Assembly: GCF_024172125.1 (NCBI RefSeq)
Contig: NZ_JAMZEA010000005.1
Location: forward strand, 434,001-498,000
From: Actinomadura rupiterrae
Lineage (GTDB): Bacteria > Actinomycetota > Actinomycetes > Streptosporangiales > Streptosporangiaceae
Reading direction: 5' to 3'
Length of the DNA: 64,000 bases
Part shown: positions 1 through 10,734 of the stretch, in pieces
How the letters are laid out: each line of letters opens with the position of its first letter
Numbering within the stretch: position 1 is the first letter of the stretch
Notes under the pieces: generated by a model
Database searches by the model: none
Told to the model about the DNA's origin: nothing
Seen by the model: the letters and a program-made list of their open reading frames with translations, nothing else
Translations under genes and position numbers: made by a program

Positions 1-1
1 G

Positions 2-757
2 TACGTACGGTTTACCGCTGGCCCGGAAATGACCGACATTGATGCATTCGGTCTTGCCGATCCGCATCCGCCGGGCGAGCGGCTGGTGCACGTGCCCGAA
101 GAGCACGTACCGCGGTGACGTGGCGCGGATCGCCTCCAGCACCGCCTCGCTGCCGCGCTCGAACCGCCGCGCGACCGTGTCGTAGAGCAGGTCCGGGACG
201 GCGGGCGGGATGTGGCAGCAGAGCACGTCCACCTCGCCCACCGCGGCGACCTTCGCGGCGAACTCCTCGTCGTCGATCTCGTTCGGCGTGCGGTACACCG
301 TGCGCAGCCCGCCGCCGACGAACCCGAACCGGACGCCGCCGATCTCCGCGACCTCGCCGTCCAGGACGCGGTGCCCGGGCCGCAGGTAGTCCTGCCACAT
401 CCGCGGGATGTCGACGTTCCCGTAGGTGAGGTAGGCCGGCGCGGGCATCGCGTCGAACAGCTCGGCGTACTGCTTGCGGACGGCCTTCTCGATGTGCGGC
501 CAGGCGTCCCCGTCCAGCGAGGACCACATCTGCCTGGAGAAGTCGCGCGCCTCGTCGAACCGCTTCGCCGTCCGCAGCGCGATGAAGTGGTCCGCGTTCT
601 CCTGCCCGAACAGGTCGGCGAAGATGCCCCGGCCGTGGTCGGAGTAGTCGATGAACAGGATCAGGTCGCCCAGGCAGACCAGCGCGTCCGCGCCGTCCCC
701 CGCGTTCCGGAGCGCCTCCGCGCGGCCATGGACGTCGCTCACCACATGGATCCGCAT
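2..757 (-). CDS. Metallophosphoesterase, calcineurin-like (partial, 3' end off window)
   Basis: Reading from the ATG at 757 towards the window edge gives about 252 residues with no stop, so the C-terminus lies outside. The calcineurin-like di-metal motifs appear in order: DVH at residues 8-10, LGD near 32, GNVD near 112, a CCH region near 185 and GHVH near 220. The family hydrolyses phosphomono- or diesters, and the compact single-domain form resembles YfcE/MJ0936-type phosphodiesterases. The substrate cannot be read from sequence. It is divergent from nothing nearby: a spacer of about 170 bp separates it from the cutC stop. A longer frame in the other register of the same DNA is a shadow. 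Confidence 0.85.
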   Translation of the reverse strand, partial: MRIHVVSDVHGRAEALRNAGDGADALVCLGDLILFIDYSDHGRGIFADLFGQENADHFIALRTAKRFDEARDFSRQMWSSLDGDAWPHIEKAVRKQYAELFDAMPAPAYLTYGNVDIPRMWQDYLRPGHRVLDGEVAEIGGVRFGFVGGGLRTVYRTPNEIDDEEFAAKVAAVGEVDVLCCHIPPAVPDLLYDTVARRFERGSEAVLEAIRATSPRYVLFGHVHQPLARRMRIGKTECINVGHFRASGKPYV

Positions 758-930
758 GAACCGAGCCTAATAGGCGTCCCGCCATCCGGACACGACGAGG
801 CCCGTCTCGTTGATCACGGTGTCGGACCGATCCCCGACCGAGGTCGCGGCCGGGCCAGGGCGCCGGGCGGTTTCCGCGGCCGGACGGTATCGCCGACAGG
901 TGAAAGACGGACGCGGTACGGCCGGCCCGG

Positions 931-1623
931 TCAGGACGTGGCGGAGGCGACCAGGGCCCGCCATTCGGCGACGAGGGCGGGGTCGAGCGGGGCGTCCCAG
1001 GAGCCGCCGGTGCGGACGGCCGTGCCGACGTGGAACGCGCCGATCCCGGCGGCGGCGAGGACGGGGACGTGCTCGCGGCGCAGCCCGCCGCCCGCCATCA
1101 GCAGCCGCGCGGACGCGGGTCCCTCGGCGGCGCGGCCGGACAGCACGTCCAGCCCGGACGAGACGCCGCGCGCCGATCCGGCGGTCAGGACCGTGTCGCA
1201 GCCCAGCCCGCGGACGACCTCCCACCCGGCGGACGGGTCGGCGGCGTTGTCGAGCGCCCGGTGGAACGTCCAGGGCAGGCCGTCCGGGAGGGCGGCGGCG
1301 AGGGCGGAGGCGGAGCGCGCGTCGATCGCGTCGTCCGCGTCGAGGAAGCCGAGGACGAAGCCGTCCGCCCCGGCGTCGGCGAGGTCGGCGGCGGCGCGGC
1401 CGAGCCGGTCCAGCTCGGCCTCGGAGGTGCGGAAACCGGCGGCCGCGCGCAGCATCGCCCGGATCGGCAGCGATGTGACCTGCCTCATCTCCGCCACGGT
1501 CCGCGGGTCGGGGGTGAGGCCGTCGGCGGCCATGTCGGCGACCACTTCCAGGCGGTCGGCGCCGCCCTCGGCCGCGGCGCGCGCGTCGTCCGCGGTCAGC
1601 GCGATCACTTCCAGCAGGGCCAC
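931..1623 (-). CDS. cutC: Copper homeostasis protein CutC family
   Basis: A 230-residue TIM-barrel protein with typical CutC features: N-terminal LLEVIAL, the GGADRLEVV motif near residues 22-30, a WTFHRALD segment, LTAGSARG and a C-terminal FHVGTAVR. I chose the GTG at 1623 because a GAGGAGG ribosome-binding site lies 7 bases upstream and the family begins here. An in-frame extension to 1824 exists but is low-complexity and arginine-rich. CutC was linked to copper tolerance in E. coli, though its molecular activity is still debated. The gene stands alone, about 260 bp from the divergent ligase gene. Confidence 0.88.
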   Translation of the reverse strand: MALLEVIALTADDARAAAEGGADRLEVVADMAADGLTPDPRTVAEMRQVTSLPIRAMLRAAAGFRTSEAELDRLGRAAADLADAGADGFVLGFLDADDAIDARSASALAAALPDGLPWTFHRALDNAADPSAGWEVVRGLGCDTVLTAGSARGVSSGLDVLSGRAAEGPASARLLMAGGGLRREHVPVLAAAGIGAFHVGTAVRTGGSWDAPLDPALVAEWRALVASATS

Positions 1624-1885
1624 CGGGCGCCTCCTCGCGTAGGCTGGGAACGTCCTGGTCAAGCGTAGGGCAAGGGGATTCCGTGCACCGCACCGCCCGC
1701 CCCGGCGCCCGCCCTCCCGGGAGCGTGTGGCGACCATCACGCAGCGCGTTTCCCGGTGCCGCGCGGGGCCTGCCGTCCGGTCCGGGCTCGCCGCTACCGA
1801 CCTGCGCGGAGCCGTAGCTACCATCGAGTAGCAAGAGGTTGTACCGTCGTCCCCGCCTTAAGCCGTGATCAACCGAGGAGTGGCC

Positions 1886-3676
1886 GTGCGCGAGTTCAGC
1901 GTCCCCGCCCTGGTGGAGGTCCCCGACTCCGCCAATCTCACCGACGCGCCATTCGACCGGGCCGCCGCCGAGCCGGGCCGGATCGTCATCCGCCGCCGCG
2001 GCGCGGACGGGGCGTGGGCGGCCGTCACGGCGGGCGAGTTCGCCGCGGAGGTGACCGCGCTCGCCAAGGGCCTGGTCGCCGCCGGGGTCGAGCCGGGCGA
2101 CCGGGTCGCGCTGATGTCCCGCACCCGCTACGAGTGGACGCTGGTCGACTACGCCGTCTGGGCCGTCGGCGGCGTGAGCGTCCCGATCTACGAGACGTCG
2201 TCCGCCGAGCAGGTGAAGTGGATCATCGGCGACTCCGGCGCGAAGGCCGTGGTCGCCGAGACCGCCGAGCACGCGGCCACCATCGCCGAGGTCCGGGACG
2301 CGCTCCCGGGCCTCGCGCACGTCTGGGGCATCGACGCGGGCGGGCTCGACGAGCTGACCGCCGCCGGCGCGGACGTCCCGGACGCCGAGATCGACAAGCG
2401 CCGCCGCGTCCCGGTGGCCGCCGACGTCGCGACCCTCGTCTACACCTCCGGCACCACCGGCCGCCCGAAGGGCTGCGAGCTGACCCACGGGAACCTGGTG
2501 CTGACCGCGCGCAACGCGATCCAGGGCGCGCTGTCGGAGGTCACCGTGGACGGGTCGTCCACGCTGCTGTTCCTGCCGCTCGCGCACGTCTTCGCGCGGC
2601 TCATCCAGGTCGCGACGATCGAGGGCGGGATCGTCCTCGGGCACAGCGACATCAAGGCCCTGCTGCCGGACCTGGACAGCTTCAAGCCGACGTTCCTGCT
2701 CGCCGTCCCCCGGGTGTTCGAGAAGGTCTACAGCGGCGCCGAGCAGAAGGCGATCGCGGGCGGCAAGGGCAAGATCTTCGCGGCCGCCGCCGACACCGCC
2801 ATCGCCTACAGCAAGGCGCTCTCGGCGGGCGGGCCGGACCTGAAGCTCAAGCTGAAGCACAAGGTCTTCGACGTGCTCGTGTACGGCAAGCTGCGCGCCG
2901 CCGTGGGCGGACGGGTGCAGTACGCGGTGTCCGGCGGCGCGGCGCTCGGCGACCGGCTCGGGCACTTCTTCCGCGGCGTCGGCATCACCATCCTGGAGGG
3001 CTACGGCCTGACCGAGACCACCGCGCCGATCAGCGTGAACCGGCCGTCCGCGCTGCGGATCGGCACGGTCGGCCAGCCGATCCCGGGCGTGTCGGTGCGG
3101 ATCGCCGAGGACGGCGAGGTCCTCGCCAAGGGCGTCAACATCCTGCGCGGCTACTGGAACAACGACACCGCGACCAAGGAGGCCGTCGAGGACGGCTGGT
3201 TCCACACCGGCGACCTCGGCGAGCTGGACGCCGACGGCTACCTGAAGATCACCGGCCGGAAGAAGGAGATCCTGGTCACGGCCGCGGGCAAGAACGTCGC
3301 GCCGGCCCCGCTGGAGGACCGGCTGCGCGCGTGTCCGCTGATCAGCCAGGCGCTCGTGGTCGGCGACGGCCGCAAGTTCATCAGCGCCCTGATCACCCTG
3401 GACGAGGAGGCCCTCGTCCCGTGGAAGGCCCAGCACGGCAAGCCCGCCGCGATGACCGTGGAGCAGCTGCGCACCGACCCGGACGTGATCGCCGAGATCG
3501 ACCGGGCGGTCGCCGAGGCGAACAAGGCCGTGTCGCACGCCGAGGCGATCAAGAAGTACGAGATCCTCGGGGTGGACTTCACCGAGGAGGCCGGGCACAT
3601 GACCCCGAGCCTCAAGGTCCGCCGGCACGTCGTGATCAAGGACTTCGCCCGCGAGATCGACGCGCTCTACTCCTGA
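1886..3676 (+). CDS. Long-chain acyl-CoA synthetase (FadD15-like)
   Basis: A 596-residue adenylate-forming enzyme that activates a fatty acid to acyl-AMP and then acyl-CoA in the cytoplasm. The P-loop-like TSGTTGRPKG signature is near residue 187, YGLTETTAP near 372, the GWFHTGDLGE hinge region near 435, and GRKKEI near 457. I prefer the GTG at 1886 (protein VREFSV) because GAGGAG lies at the right distance and the next gene, a paralogue, starts at the same aligned position (MRE). The frame is open back to a GTG at 1865. In M. tuberculosis fadD15 sits beside pimB', which fits this neighbourhood. Acyl chain specificity cannot be told. Confidence 0.93.
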   Translation: MREFSVPALVEVPDSANLTDAPFDRAAAEPGRIVIRRRGADGAWAAVTAGEFAAEVTALAKGLVAAGVEPGDRVALMSRTRYEWTLVDYAVWAVGGVSVPIYETSSAEQVKWIIGDSGAKAVVAETAEHAATIAEVRDALPGLAHVWGIDAGGLDELTAAGADVPDAEIDKRRRVPVAADVATLVYTSGTTGRPKGCELTHGNLVLTARNAIQGALSEVTVDGSSTLLFLPLAHVFARLIQVATIEGGIVLGHSDIKALLPDLDSFKPTFLLAVPRVFEKVYSGAEQKAIAGGKGKIFAAAADTAIAYSKALSAGGPDLKLKLKHKVFDVLVYGKLRAAVGGRVQYAVSGGAALGDRLGHFFRGVGITILEGYGLTETTAPISVNRPSALRIGTVGQPIPGVSVRIAEDGEVLAKGVNILRGYWNNDTATKEAVEDGWFHTGDLGELDADGYLKITGRKKEILVTAAGKNVAPAPLEDRLRACPLISQALVVGDGRKFISALITLDEEALVPWKAQHGKPAAMTVEQLRTDPDVIAEIDRAVAEANKAVSHAEAIKKYEILGVDFTEEAGHMTPSLKVRRHVVIKDFAREIDALYS

Positions 3677-3691
3677 CCTGCCCTGCTGCTC

Positions 3692-3751
3692 CCTGACCCG
3701 TACAGCCCGCCCCGTACAGCCTGACCTATACAGCCCGACCCGTACCGCCGC
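3692..3751 (+). repeat. Degenerate tandem repeat between paralogous ligase genes
   Basis: About four imperfect copies of a 13-15 bp unit with core CTGACCCGTACAGCC fill the spacer between the two acyl-CoA ligase genes, ending just before the second gene's ribosome-binding site. No gene or hairpin explains it. Confidence 0.7.
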
Positions 3752-3768
3752 CCGGACGTGAGGAACCG

Positions 3769-5721
<1,953 letters not shown>

Positions 5722-5740
5722 CGAGCGGCCGGGCGCCCGG

Positions 5741-6394
5741 TCAGACCAGGGCGGCTACGGCGTCGGCTATGGGGACGTCGCCGTTGACGACTTCGAGGGT
5801 CGTGCGGTTCACCTTGGGCTCGGCGAGCAGGGCGGCGATGACGGTGGCGACGTCGTCGCGGGTCACCTCGCCGCGGCCGACCTCGGGTTCGCCGAGGGTG
5901 ACCAGGCCGGTGCCGTTGTCGTCGGTCAGCCGGCCCGGACGCAGGATCACCCAGTCGAGGTCGCGGCCGCGCAGGTCGTCCTCGGCGGCGGTCTTGGCGG
6001 TGATGTAGGCGGCCCAGACGTCGTCGCCGCCCGCGGGCGGCTTGCCCGCGCCCATCGACGAGATCTGGACGAACCGGCGGACACCCGCCTGCTCGGCCGC
6101 GTCGGCGAGCACCGCCGAGGCGCCGCGGTCGACGGTGTCCTTGCGGGCGGCGCCGCTGCCGGGGCCCGCGCCCGCCGCGAACACCACCGCGTTCGCGCCG
6201 GTGAGCTGGTCGACCAGGTCGTCGCCGGACAGCTTCTCCAGGTCGGCGATCACCGGCCCGGCGCCCGTCTCGCGCACGTCGTCCACCTGTGCGGGGTCGC
6301 GGATCAGGCTGAGCACCGCGTCTCCCCGTGCGCTGAGCAGCCGGGCGAGCCGCATGGCGATCTGGCCGTGTCCTCCCGCGATCACGATGTTCAT
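5741..6394 (-). CDS. NAD(P)-binding SDR-like protein (atypical short-chain dehydrogenase family)
   Basis: A 217-residue Rossmann protein. The N-terminal NIVIAGGHGQIA is the dinucleotide-binding glycine motif (GGxGxxA form) seen in atypical SDR / NmrA-like NAD(P)-binding proteins of the YwnB/YtfG kind. Further family features are FVQISSMGAG and DWVILRPGRLTD near residue 145. I chose the ATG at 6394; a GTG three codons upstream (6403) is possible. It converges with the ligase gene (20 bp between stops). Members act as oxidoreductases or redox-sensing scaffold proteins, and no substrate can be assigned. Confidence 0.88.
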   Translation of the reverse strand: MNIVIAGGHGQIAMRLARLLSARGDAVLSLIRDPAQVDDVRETGAGPVIADLEKLSGDDLVDQLTGANAVVFAAGAGPGSGAARKDTVDRGASAVLADAAEQAGVRRFVQISSMGAGKPPAGGDDVWAAYITAKTAAEDDLRGRDLDWVILRPGRLTDDNGTGLVTLGEPEVGRGEVTRDDVATVIAALLAEPKVNRTTLEVVNGDVPIADAVAALV

Positions 6395-6497
6395 GGCGTC
6401 CACACTACGGACCCGCTCCGCCGGACGCCCGCCGCGGGTGCGCCTGTGGATAACCGCGGCGGACGACGGATTCCCAGGTCAGAGGCGGTAGGCGGGG

Positions 6498-7643
6498 TCA
6501 GCAGTTCCGGCCGGAGTTGATGCAGGACGCGGCGCGTCGCATCAGCGCGTCGGGCATGGCGTTCTCGAAGTCCGCGTGGTCGGTGACCGGGTCGTGGCCC
6601 TGTTCGGGGAAGGTGTCCACGGCGAACGCGAGCGGACGCGCCGGGAGGTCGTAGGTGAGCGTCATGCGCAGCTGCGGGACGGCCTTGGTCCCCTGCGGGC
6701 ACGAGCCGGACGCCGCATCAGGGAAGACGACGTGCGTGCGGTGGTTGGCGCTGTCGGTGTTCCGCCCGTCCCAGCAACTGGGGAAATCCAGGATGCGGGT
6801 CACGCGGCTGCCGCCAGGACACAGCGGGTACTTGTCCGTGAAGGCGCGATCGGTGAACCCGGTACAGGTCCATTGCGCGCGCGCGTTGGCACCGCCGTTG
6901 GTCGCGGCCTTCGCGTCTCCGGTGATGACGCGCATGAAGCGCGGCATGGGGACGACGCTGTCCCGCGCGTTCCCGAGGAACTGCATGCGCGCGGACGCGG
7001 GGAGGACGACCCGCCCGACATTGCCGTCCGCCTGGCTCTGCGCGGCCTGGCCCGAGCCGTCCCGCCGGCCGCGCTGCCGCATGACCGGCCAGAAATAGGC
7101 GGACTTGTCACCGTTCGAGCAGGTCGTCCCGGCGGCGGCCAGGCTGTCGTCGGTGGAGAAGCCGTCGGTGGACTTGTTGCCGACGTAGTCGTGGATGTGG
7201 TGCGCGCCGTTCGAGACGCCGGGCGCGACGATGAAGTTGTCCGGGTTGTGGTGCTGGTCCTGGTTGCGCCCGCAGGGCGAGGTGAACGACCCGCGCGACG
7301 CGCGCCTCCCCCGCTGCGGCTGCCGGCGCGGCGGCGCCTGCCGGATGTCCGCGAACTGCCCGGCGTCCGGCCCCTTCTTCACCTGCGAACCGTCCCCGCC
7401 ACCGCCTCCACCAGCACCCCCGCCGCCACCGCCACCGTTCCGCCCATCGCCCGTCCCGCCGCCGTTCGCGCCGCCGCCGTTCTGGTCGCCGCCGTTCTGG
7501 TCGGTGCGGTTGTGGTGGTCGCCGGGGCGATGATCGGCGCGGGCGGACGGTCCGGGCGTCTCGGCGGACGCCGGAGACTCGACCACACTCGCCACCAGAA
7601 CAAGGGCCGCCACAACGGCGGTAACGCCATTCTTCTTGCGCAT
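6498..7643 (-). CDS. Secreted DUF1996 domain protein
   Basis: A 381-residue protein with a signal peptide (MRKKNG, hydrophobic core to about residue 20, SPASA cleavage near 27). A Gly/Asn/Asp-rich low-complexity stretch spans roughly residues 40-90. The DUF1996 domain follows from about 130, with HHIHDYVGN near 150, a CSNGDKSAYFWP block, FPSCWDGRNTDS near 285 and a C-terminal HADF segment. Several cysteines suggest disulfides. DUF1996 occurs in secreted bacterial and fungal proteins, some next to carbohydrate-binding modules; its activity is not established. It lies 33 bp downstream of the DUF4142 gene and is probably cotranscribed. Confidence 0.9.
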   Translation of the reverse strand: MRKKNGVTAVVAALVLVASVVESPASAETPGPSARADHRPGDHHNRTDQNGGDQNGGGANGGGTGDGRNGGGGGGGAGGGGGGDGSQVKKGPDAGQFADIRQAPPRRQPQRGRRASRGSFTSPCGRNQDQHHNPDNFIVAPGVSNGAHHIHDYVGNKSTDGFSTDDSLAAAGTTCSNGDKSAYFWPVMRQRGRRDGSGQAAQSQADGNVGRVVLPASARMQFLGNARDSVVPMPRFMRVITGDAKAATNGGANARAQWTCTGFTDRAFTDKYPLCPGGSRVTRILDFPSCWDGRNTDSANHRTHVVFPDAASGSCPQGTKAVPQLRMTLTYDLPARPLAFAVDTFPEQGHDPVTDHADFENAMPDALMRRAASCINSGRNC

Positions 7644-7676
7644 GTAAAACCATCCTCTACGGGATACTGAATTCGC

Positions 7677-8318
7677 TCAGGAAACGGCCTGCCGGGTCAC
7701 CAGGCCGGTGCTTTCGAGAAGTCGCATGTGCGTGTTGACAAAGGTCATCGCGCGTTCCGCGAAGGCGCGGATCTCGCTGTTCTGCGTCTGCGCGCGAACC
7801 TGCGCGATCACCGCGAAGACCTTTCCGTGCGCGGCGCGCAGCCGGAACACGAAATCCCGGTCGTAGTCCGCGCCGAACTTCCCGGACAGCTCCTTCAGCC
7901 AGCGCTGCTGGTCGGTGTTGGGCTGGTTCGGCAGGATGACGCCGAGCTTCTGCGCGGTGCCGCGCACGTCGGCGTCCAGCCGCAGGTGCTGCGACATGAT
8001 CATGTCGCCGACCCGCTTCACCCGGGGGTCGGAGGCCCGCTGCGCGGCCTGCTGGCCCGCGGGCATCTCCCAGAGGCCGGCCTGCCTGACCTTGACCAGC
8101 AGGATCCGGTCCTGGGGCGAGAGCGGGCCCCAGCGGGTGCCGACGGTGCCGGTCGCGGGGCCGCCGTCGGACGGGATGCCCGGCGGTGACAGGACGGTCA
8201 GCACCGCCGCGGCGACCGCGGTCACCGCGGCGGCGGCCGGGAGGAGCCGGGCGCGTCGCGGCCATCGCGGAATCCGGAGTCCGGACCGGAATCCGGTGCG
8301 GCCGTACGGGGTTCTCAT
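7677..8318 (-). CDS. DUF4142 (ferritin-like) exported or membrane-anchored protein
   Basis: A 213-residue protein with one hydrophobic segment at residues 25-43, a signal peptide or anchor. A helical DUF4142 domain follows: LSPQDRILLVKVRQAGLWE near 70, a MIMSQH motif near 110 and a helical C-terminus. DUF4142 proteins are predicted four-helix bundles related to ferritin-like folds, and their function is unknown. The ATG at 8318 follows an AAGGAAGAAGGGAG purine-rich binding site. A longer frame open to 8465 has no such signal. It lies 76 bp after the redox fusion gene and just before the DUF1996 gene on the same strand. Confidence 0.85.
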   Translation of the reverse strand: MRTPYGRTGFRSGLRIPRWPRRARLLPAAAAVTAVAAAVLTVLSPPGIPSDGGPATGTVGTRWGPLSPQDRILLVKVRQAGLWEMPAGQQAAQRASDPRVKRVGDMIMSQHLRLDADVRGTAQKLGVILPNQPNTDQQRWLKELSGKFGADYDRDFVFRLRAAHGKVFAVIAQVRAQTQNSEIRAFAERAMTFVNTHMRLLESTGLVTRQAVS

Positions 8319-8394
8319 TCGCGCTCGCTCCCTTCTTCCTTCAACTCTTGGTACGCAAATGAGCGGGAGGGAGTTCAGCGCCCAGGGAGACAAT

Positions 8395-9897
8395 TCAAGA
8401 AAGAGATCCGCCTCCGGTAATGCGCAGCGCGAGGGCCGGGCACATCGCCACGGCGCGCTGCACATCCCGTTCCATCCAAGGGGGAATGTCCGTCCCGAGG
8501 ATGACCGGGAATCCGTACCGGTCGAGCTGGATGAGTTCCGGGACGAGGTAGGCGCACAGCCCGTGCCCGTCGCAGCGGCTCCAGTCGATCGCGACGCGCG
8601 CCTCCTCGCCGGTCGGGACGGGCAGCGGCAGCACCCCGAACGTCGGGCGCCCGCACGTCCCGCCCCAGCGGTGCGTCTCGACGTCCTCCGCGAACGCCTC
8701 CAAAGCGGACAGGACGAACCGGGCGGTCCCGTCGGGATGCGAGCACGCGCCGCGCCCGCGCCCGATCCCGGCGGCGCGACGGACGTCGTCCACGACGCCG
8801 CCGCCGTCGGCGAGCGCGTGCAGCGCCCGGACGACGTCCGGCAGCCCGAGCCGGCACGGCCCGCACTGCCCGGCGGACTGCGCGGCCAGGTAGGACGCGA
8901 TCCGGGTGACCTCGCCGAGCGGGCACGTGCCGTCCGCCAGCGGCAGGACGATGCCCGCGCCGACCGTGCCGCCGACCGCGCGCATCCCCCGGCGGGACAG
9001 CACGGCGCGCGCGACGTCCGGGGCCGCGAGCCACTGCCCGTGGTACCCGCCGACGAGGACTCCCTGGTCGGCAGGCGTGTCGCAGAAGGCGAGCACCTCC
9101 CCGAGCCGGATCCCGAGCGGCGCCTCGACGACCCGGGTCCCGCCGACCGTGAGCAGCGTCGTGCCCGGTTCGTCCGCCGTCCCGACCGCGGCGTACAGGT
9201 CGGCGCCGAGCGATGTCAGCACCGCGAGCTGCGCGAACGTCTCGGTGTTGGACAGCAGCGTGGGACACCGGTCCACCCCCGCGTCCGAGGCCCGGACCTT
9301 CACACCTGGCGGGACCGGCGTCTCGCCGTTCACCGCCCGCACGACCGCGCCGCTCTCCCCCGACACGAACCGCTCCGCCAGCCGGACGACCCGGGCGGGC
9401 ATGCGCCGCTCGGCGACCGCCTCCCGCACCGACCGCGCCGCCTCGCCGTCCTCGACCGCGACGACGATCCGCTCGATGCCGAGCGCCGTCGCCGCGATCT
9501 GCGCGCCGTCCAGCACCAGGTGCGGCGCGCGGGTGAGCAGGACGCGGTCCTTGGCGCTGCCGGGCTCGCCTTCCGCGCCGTTCACCACGACGACCGCGTC
9601 CTCGGCGGGCACCCGCCGCCCGCGCCGCTCCCCCGGCAACACCTCGCCGTGCGGCCGGCCGCCGCCGTGGTCGAGCCGCGCGGCCACGGCGGCGAGCTTG
9701 CGCGCGAACGGGAACCCGGCCCCGCCGCGTCCGCGCAGGTCGGCCTGCTCGGCGAGGCGCAGCACCTCGTCCAGTCCGGGTGTCGCGAGCCGTCCGTGCA
9801 CGGCCTGGTGCCGGTCCAGGTCCAGCCGCTCGAACCGGTCGAACCCCAGCGTCAGCCGGGCCCCGCCGATCGCCCCGACCGTGACCGGCCCGCTCAC
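8395..9897 (-). CDS. NuoF-like NADH/flavin subunit fused to a [3Fe-4S]-type ferredoxin
   Basis: A 500-residue fusion. Residues about 55-64 carry the FMN-binding GRGGAGFPFA and 106-118 the NADH-site NGAEGEPGSAKDR, both typical of the complex I 51-kDa subunit, followed by an SLBB-like region. The cluster-binding region near 342 reads QSAGQCGPCR with a further Cys near 384. NuoF normally has CGxCxPCR, so the first ligand is Ala here. The C-terminus (about 437-487) is a small ferredoxin, RCDGHGLC then CP, the spacing of [3Fe-4S] ferredoxins that serve P450s. The GTG start overlaps the stop of the upstream membrane gene (GTGA). Inferred role: moving electrons between NAD(P)H and the membrane partner. 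Confidence 0.9.
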   Translation of the reverse strand: MSGPVTVGAIGGARLTLGFDRFERLDLDRHQAVHGRLATPGLDEVLRLAEQADLRGRGGAGFPFARKLAAVAARLDHGGGRPHGEVLPGERRGRRVPAEDAVVVVNGAEGEPGSAKDRVLLTRAPHLVLDGAQIAATALGIERIVVAVEDGEAARSVREAVAERRMPARVVRLAERFVSGESGAVVRAVNGETPVPPGVKVRASDAGVDRCPTLLSNTETFAQLAVLTSLGADLYAAVGTADEPGTTLLTVGGTRVVEAPLGIRLGEVLAFCDTPADQGVLVGGYHGQWLAAPDVARAVLSRRGMRAVGGTVGAGIVLPLADGTCPLGEVTRIASYLAAQSAGQCGPCRLGLPDVVRALHALADGGGVVDDVRRAAGIGRGRGACSHPDGTARFVLSALEAFAEDVETHRWGGTCGRPTFGVLPLPVPTGEEARVAIDWSRCDGHGLCAYLVPELIQLDRYGFPVILGTDIPPWMERDVQRAVAMCPALALRITGGGSLS

Positions 9898-10721
9898 CGG
9901 ACCTCCTCGCGCCGCCGCACCACCGGATCCGGCTCCCGCACAGCCCCTCGCACAGCCGTCGCCCCAGGCGTCTCCGCCCGCACGTCCGCCGCCCTCGCTT
10001 CGGACGGCGCCTGCGCCGGGTCGTCCGCCGCATGTCTAAGCCGCTCGTCCACCCGCACGGACGCCCGGGACGGTGTGCCATCTGACACGCGCGGACGAAC
10101 GACGACGATCATCCGCGTCGCCAGGGCCAACGCGACCGCGCCGCCGCACATCATGTACCCGAGCGTCACCCAGGACGCGGCAGGCCGTCCGGCTGTGAGC
10201 CCGTGCCAGATCGCGATCGGCCACGACAAGTACGCGACAGCATGCAACGACCGCCACGCCCAGACCGGCAATCCAGTGGCGAACCGGGCGCGCAGCAATC
10301 CTGTCACCAAGACAACGGCCATCAGATCGGACGCGAGCGCGCCGAGCCCGACCGGCCCGGCACCGGGCATGACGATCTGCGCGGGCGTGGCGAGACCTGC
10401 GAGCACCTTCACCACGATGTGCGCGACGAGGAACGTCACGGCGAGCAGCGAGGCCGCGCGGTGCAGGCCCTGTGCCAGCACCCGGTGCCGGATGCGCAGG
10501 ACCAGCCGCTCGGTGGCGAGCAGCCCGGACACCACGGCCGCCGTCATCGCGAGCAGGCTGAAGACTCCGGCGTAGAAGTTCATGAAGCGCTGGACGCCGC
10601 CGGTCACGACGGCGCCCTGCGGGGTGGCGGCCGCAGCGAGGACGGCCAGGCCGCCCACCAGGGCCGGCAGCCAGGCCCGCAGCGGACCGCGGCGCGGATC
10701 GCCGCTGTCGTAGCTCTGCAC
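9894..10721 (-). CDS. Ferric reductase-like transmembrane protein
   Basis: A 275-residue integral membrane protein with about six hydrophobic segments between residues 20 and 225. Histidines sit within helices in the pattern of cytochrome b/FRD heme ligands (LHRAASLL and VAHIVV, then SLHAVAYLSW and IWHGL). The C-terminal 50 residues are a charged, Arg/Pro/Ala-rich cytoplasmic tail. A GAGGAG site precedes the GTG at 10721, 8 bases away and overlapping the end of the preceding gene. Its stop overlaps the start of the NuoF-like/ferredoxin gene, so the two proteins are probably made together and form a membrane electron-transfer unit. The electron acceptor is unknown. Confidence 0.85.
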   Translation of the reverse strand: MQSYDSGDPRRGPLRAWLPALVGGLAVLAAAATPQGAVVTGGVQRFMNFYAGVFSLLAMTAAVVSGLLATERLVLRIRHRVLAQGLHRAASLLAVTFLVAHIVVKVLAGLATPAQIVMPGAGPVGLGALASDLMAVVLVTGLLRARFATGLPVWAWRSLHAVAYLSWPIAIWHGLTAGRPAASWVTLGYMMCGGAVALALATRMIVVVRPRVSDGTPSRASVRVDERLRHAADDPAQAPSEARAADVRAETPGATAVRGAVREPDPVVRRREEVR

Positions 10722-10734
10722 TGGTCGTACTCCT

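Noticed and set aside
212-3696. Long + and - strand frames over the metallophosphoesterase, cutC and ligase genes
   Set aside because: Codon-position GC pattern and domain motifs agree only with the genes annotated; these frames give repetitive Arg/Gly/Ala products.
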